Shown: piece after piece, positions 18,764 to 19,949 of the stretch
How positions within the stretch are numbered: the stretch's first letter is position 1
How the letters are laid out: each line of letters starts with the position of its first letter
From: Acanthaster planci
Lineage: Eukaryota; Echinodermata; Asteroidea; Valvatida; Acanthasteridae
Direction of reading: 5' to 3'
Length of the DNA stretch: 19,949 bases
NCBI RefSeq assembly: GCF_001949145.1
Contig: NW_019091567.1
Coordinates: forward strand, 105,929 to 125,877
The notes under the pieces: model-generated
What the model saw: the letters and a program-made list of their open reading frames with translations, nothing else
What the model was told of the DNA's origin: nothing
Database searches by the model: none
Position numbers and translations under genes: made by a program

Positions 18764-18803
18764 CTCTTTTTGACAATGTGTGGTCCTGAAAAGGACCGAT
18801 TGG
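18764..18803 (-). other. Histone-type 3'-end processing signal (stem-loop plus downstream element)
   Basis: On the minus strand CCAATC leads into GGTCCT-TTTC-AGGACC (18797-18782), a 6-bp stem with the four-base loop typical of replication-dependent histone mRNAs, then ACACA. Twelve bases past the stem lies AAAAGAGA (about 18770-18763), resembling the histone downstream element that pairs with U7 snRNA. Stem length, loop, flanks and spacing all fit the known signal bound by SLBP. No histone reading frame lies upstream on this strand, so the gene served is unknown, and chance or relic status is possible. Confidence 0.5.
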
Positions 18804-19076
18804 GGGGGGGGGTTAGTGGCGGTGGTCTCACGGACAGGTTTTACACACTTTATGGTCGAGCGAGTTGGTGAAACAGACAAAAGAGAGCCCCGAAATATTT
18901 TAGAAGAGAGTTTGGCGCTTAGGTTTTTTTTTTTGGTCCGAGGATCTCTTGAGAGCGGACAGGGAAGAAGGCAGAATTTCCCGTTAAAAAAAATTCAGCG
19001 GCAGATCGGAATTTTGAGAAAAAAGGACACGTTAAAAGCACAGATAAAATGAAGTTTGAAAAAAGGGGCGAAGGCC

Positions 19077-19149
19077 TTTATACTCGGCGGGAGGATTCTG
19101 AAAAGGATCCAGTCGCCAACCAATCAAAACTCGGTATATTAGAGCCAAT
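19077..19149 (-). promoter_or_regulatory. Minus-strand TATA and CCAAT pair
   Basis: TATAAA at 19082-19077 in the context GAGTATAAAGGCC, with ATTGG (reverse CCAAT) at 19124-19120 and 19149-19145 on the same strand. Spacing is like a TATA promoter with NF-Y sites. It would start transcription near 19050, running left toward the histone-type 3' signal at 18797-18764. Confidence 0.4.
19093..19110. other. Hairpin 3 of three related hairpins
   Basis: GGATTCT-GAAA-AGGATCC on the plus strand, seven pairs with one T-G wobble. On the minus strand the wobble becomes a C-A mismatch, so the plus RNA pairs better. It lies between the minus-strand TATA and CCAAT motifs. Confidence 0.45.
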
Positions 19150-19693
19150 TACAGGACGTCTCCTATCGACTTTCTGCCTTTGAAGCCCCGCAAAGGCGCT
19201 AATGGTCGAGGAACTTAATACTGCGACAAAAGAACGTTAATGCATCTTATCAGATCGTGCGTGTGTGGTCCCGCTTCCTCCTAATCCCCTCAGTCCTCCA
19301 CAACAAAGTACTTTCGTAAACAACCTTAGAAAAAGTGTACACAACCTTAAAATCTTGATCGGACAGAATGTGCACGTTTTGGAAAAAAAACCCAAAAAAC
19401 CCCCCAAAAACAAGGACCGACGAATCGTAATTTAAGCGGGCGGTAAATTCAAATGGAACAGTCAGTTTGTTGTTGAGCCTATTCCCGTCATCATGTACCG
19501 AGTGGAAGATGTGCCTCTCTATACGGCTGCAGAATGCAGGCATCAGTGAACCGTGAACATGTAGACGTCTCCCTCCTTGAGCTCCAAAAAATCGTCATTT
19601 ACAGCTCCTTTTCTTACTTCTTCCTTCGGTTGCTTGCTACAATTCGGCCCATCATGTTATCACTGTCATCTAGATGATAAATTGACCAACAAA

Positions 19694-19949
19694 ATGCCTT
19701 CAGGGCGGTCCAAATCATGCAAAACCCGACGAGCTTCTTCAGCGGATCGACACGATCTTGTGTCACCACAACAGACCAGCCATGACCCTACGCAGAGCCT
19801 GGATCCCCACCATGACCACCCGCCGGCCGTGGACAATGATTTCCAGCGATTCGTCAGGGACGCGCTAACAGAGATACGTCAGGGCCCAGCTGATCTGCAC
19901 AGACGGATGGACCGGTATGAAGAAAGCTTCAACAAAGCAATAGAATTCC
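19694..19949 (+). CDS. Open frame at window edge, possible retrotransposon ORF1 N-terminus
   Basis: ATG at 19694 opens a frame of 85 codons that is still open at the right edge. The product begins MPSGRSKSCKTRRASSADRH, a basic, Ser/Arg-rich start. A low-complexity His/Pro/Asp stretch follows, then a helical, heptad-like segment (FQRFVRDALTEI...LHRRMDRYEESFNKAIEF). A basic head followed by a coiled coil ending near a KxIEF-type motif recalls ORF1 proteins of LINE elements (L1/Tx1 or CR1 type). This is resemblance, not a domain match; no zinc knuckle or RRM is visible because the sequence ends. Base composition is more GC-rich than the left half. It could instead be an ordinary host gene exon. 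Confidence 0.4.
   Translation, partial: MPSGRSKSCKTRRASSADRHDLVSPQQTSHDPTQSLDPHHDHPPAVDNDFQRFVRDALTEIRQGPADLHRRMDRYEESFNKAIEF

Larger units (their letters stand above)
18804..19693. other. Spacer between death-domain frame and right-edge ORF, no coding gene recognised
   Basis: Contains G-, T- and A-homopolymers, a hairpin GTCCG...CGGAC at about 18936-18959, hairpin 3 at 19093-19110 and the minus-strand CCAAT/TATA pair. I searched both strands for histone segments and other families and found none. Confidence 0.5.

Noticed and set aside
18804-19076. Histone gene between the minus-strand promoter motifs and the histone-type stem-loop
   Set aside because: All three minus-strand frames were read; none resembles H1, H2A, H2B, H3 or H4, and the interval is too short for most of them.

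Overview
This window looks like animal nuclear DNA. It has a split gene with GT-AG introns, AT-rich introns containing transposon relics, CCAAT/TATA/octamer promoter motifs and several families of metazoan mobile elements. The combination (an SLC22 transporter, a death-domain reading frame, and LINE, P/THAP9-like and hAT relics) fits an invertebrate deuterostome such as an echinoderm or cephalochordate. The species cannot be fixed from the sequence alone.

Left half (1-9914, minus strand): one gene for an SLC22-family major facilitator transporter, closest in my recollection to the SLC22A15 type. Eight coding exons run from the start codon at 9856 down to 688. All eight join in phase and give 410 codons plus two bases. 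The last one or two exons (final membrane helices and C-terminal tail) lie beyond the left edge. Intron 5 carries a complete 856-bp non-autonomous hAT element with an 8-bp target duplication. Intron 4 carries a tRNA-derived SINE-like segment.

Middle (9915-17300): no intact gene was recognised. It holds a decayed LINE reverse-transcriptase C-terminus on the minus strand (about 11780-12352), two large imperfect hairpins (12935-13005 and 13265-13343), a perfect 18-bp palindrome, and a frameshifted P-element/THAP9-like transposase fragment on the plus strand (15555-15886).

Right end (17300-19949): this is the most unusual part. Octamer and CRE motifs are followed by three diverged copies of a CCAAT-containing module, an eight-copy 34-bp tandem repeat, and a TATA motif. 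Next comes a short death-domain reading frame (18330-18662) that is complete except for one in-frame TAG. Overlapping and beyond it are three related hairpins. One of them, read on the minus strand, has the form of a replication-dependent histone 3'-end signal (stem-loop plus a purine-rich downstream element). A CCAAT/TATA pair on the same strand lies about 280 bp upstream of it, yet no histone coding sequence lies between. The window ends in an open frame resembling the N-terminus of a retrotransposon ORF1.

The SLC22 gene and the right-end cluster show no functional link; they are neighbours only. All identifications are from reading motifs; no database search was possible.
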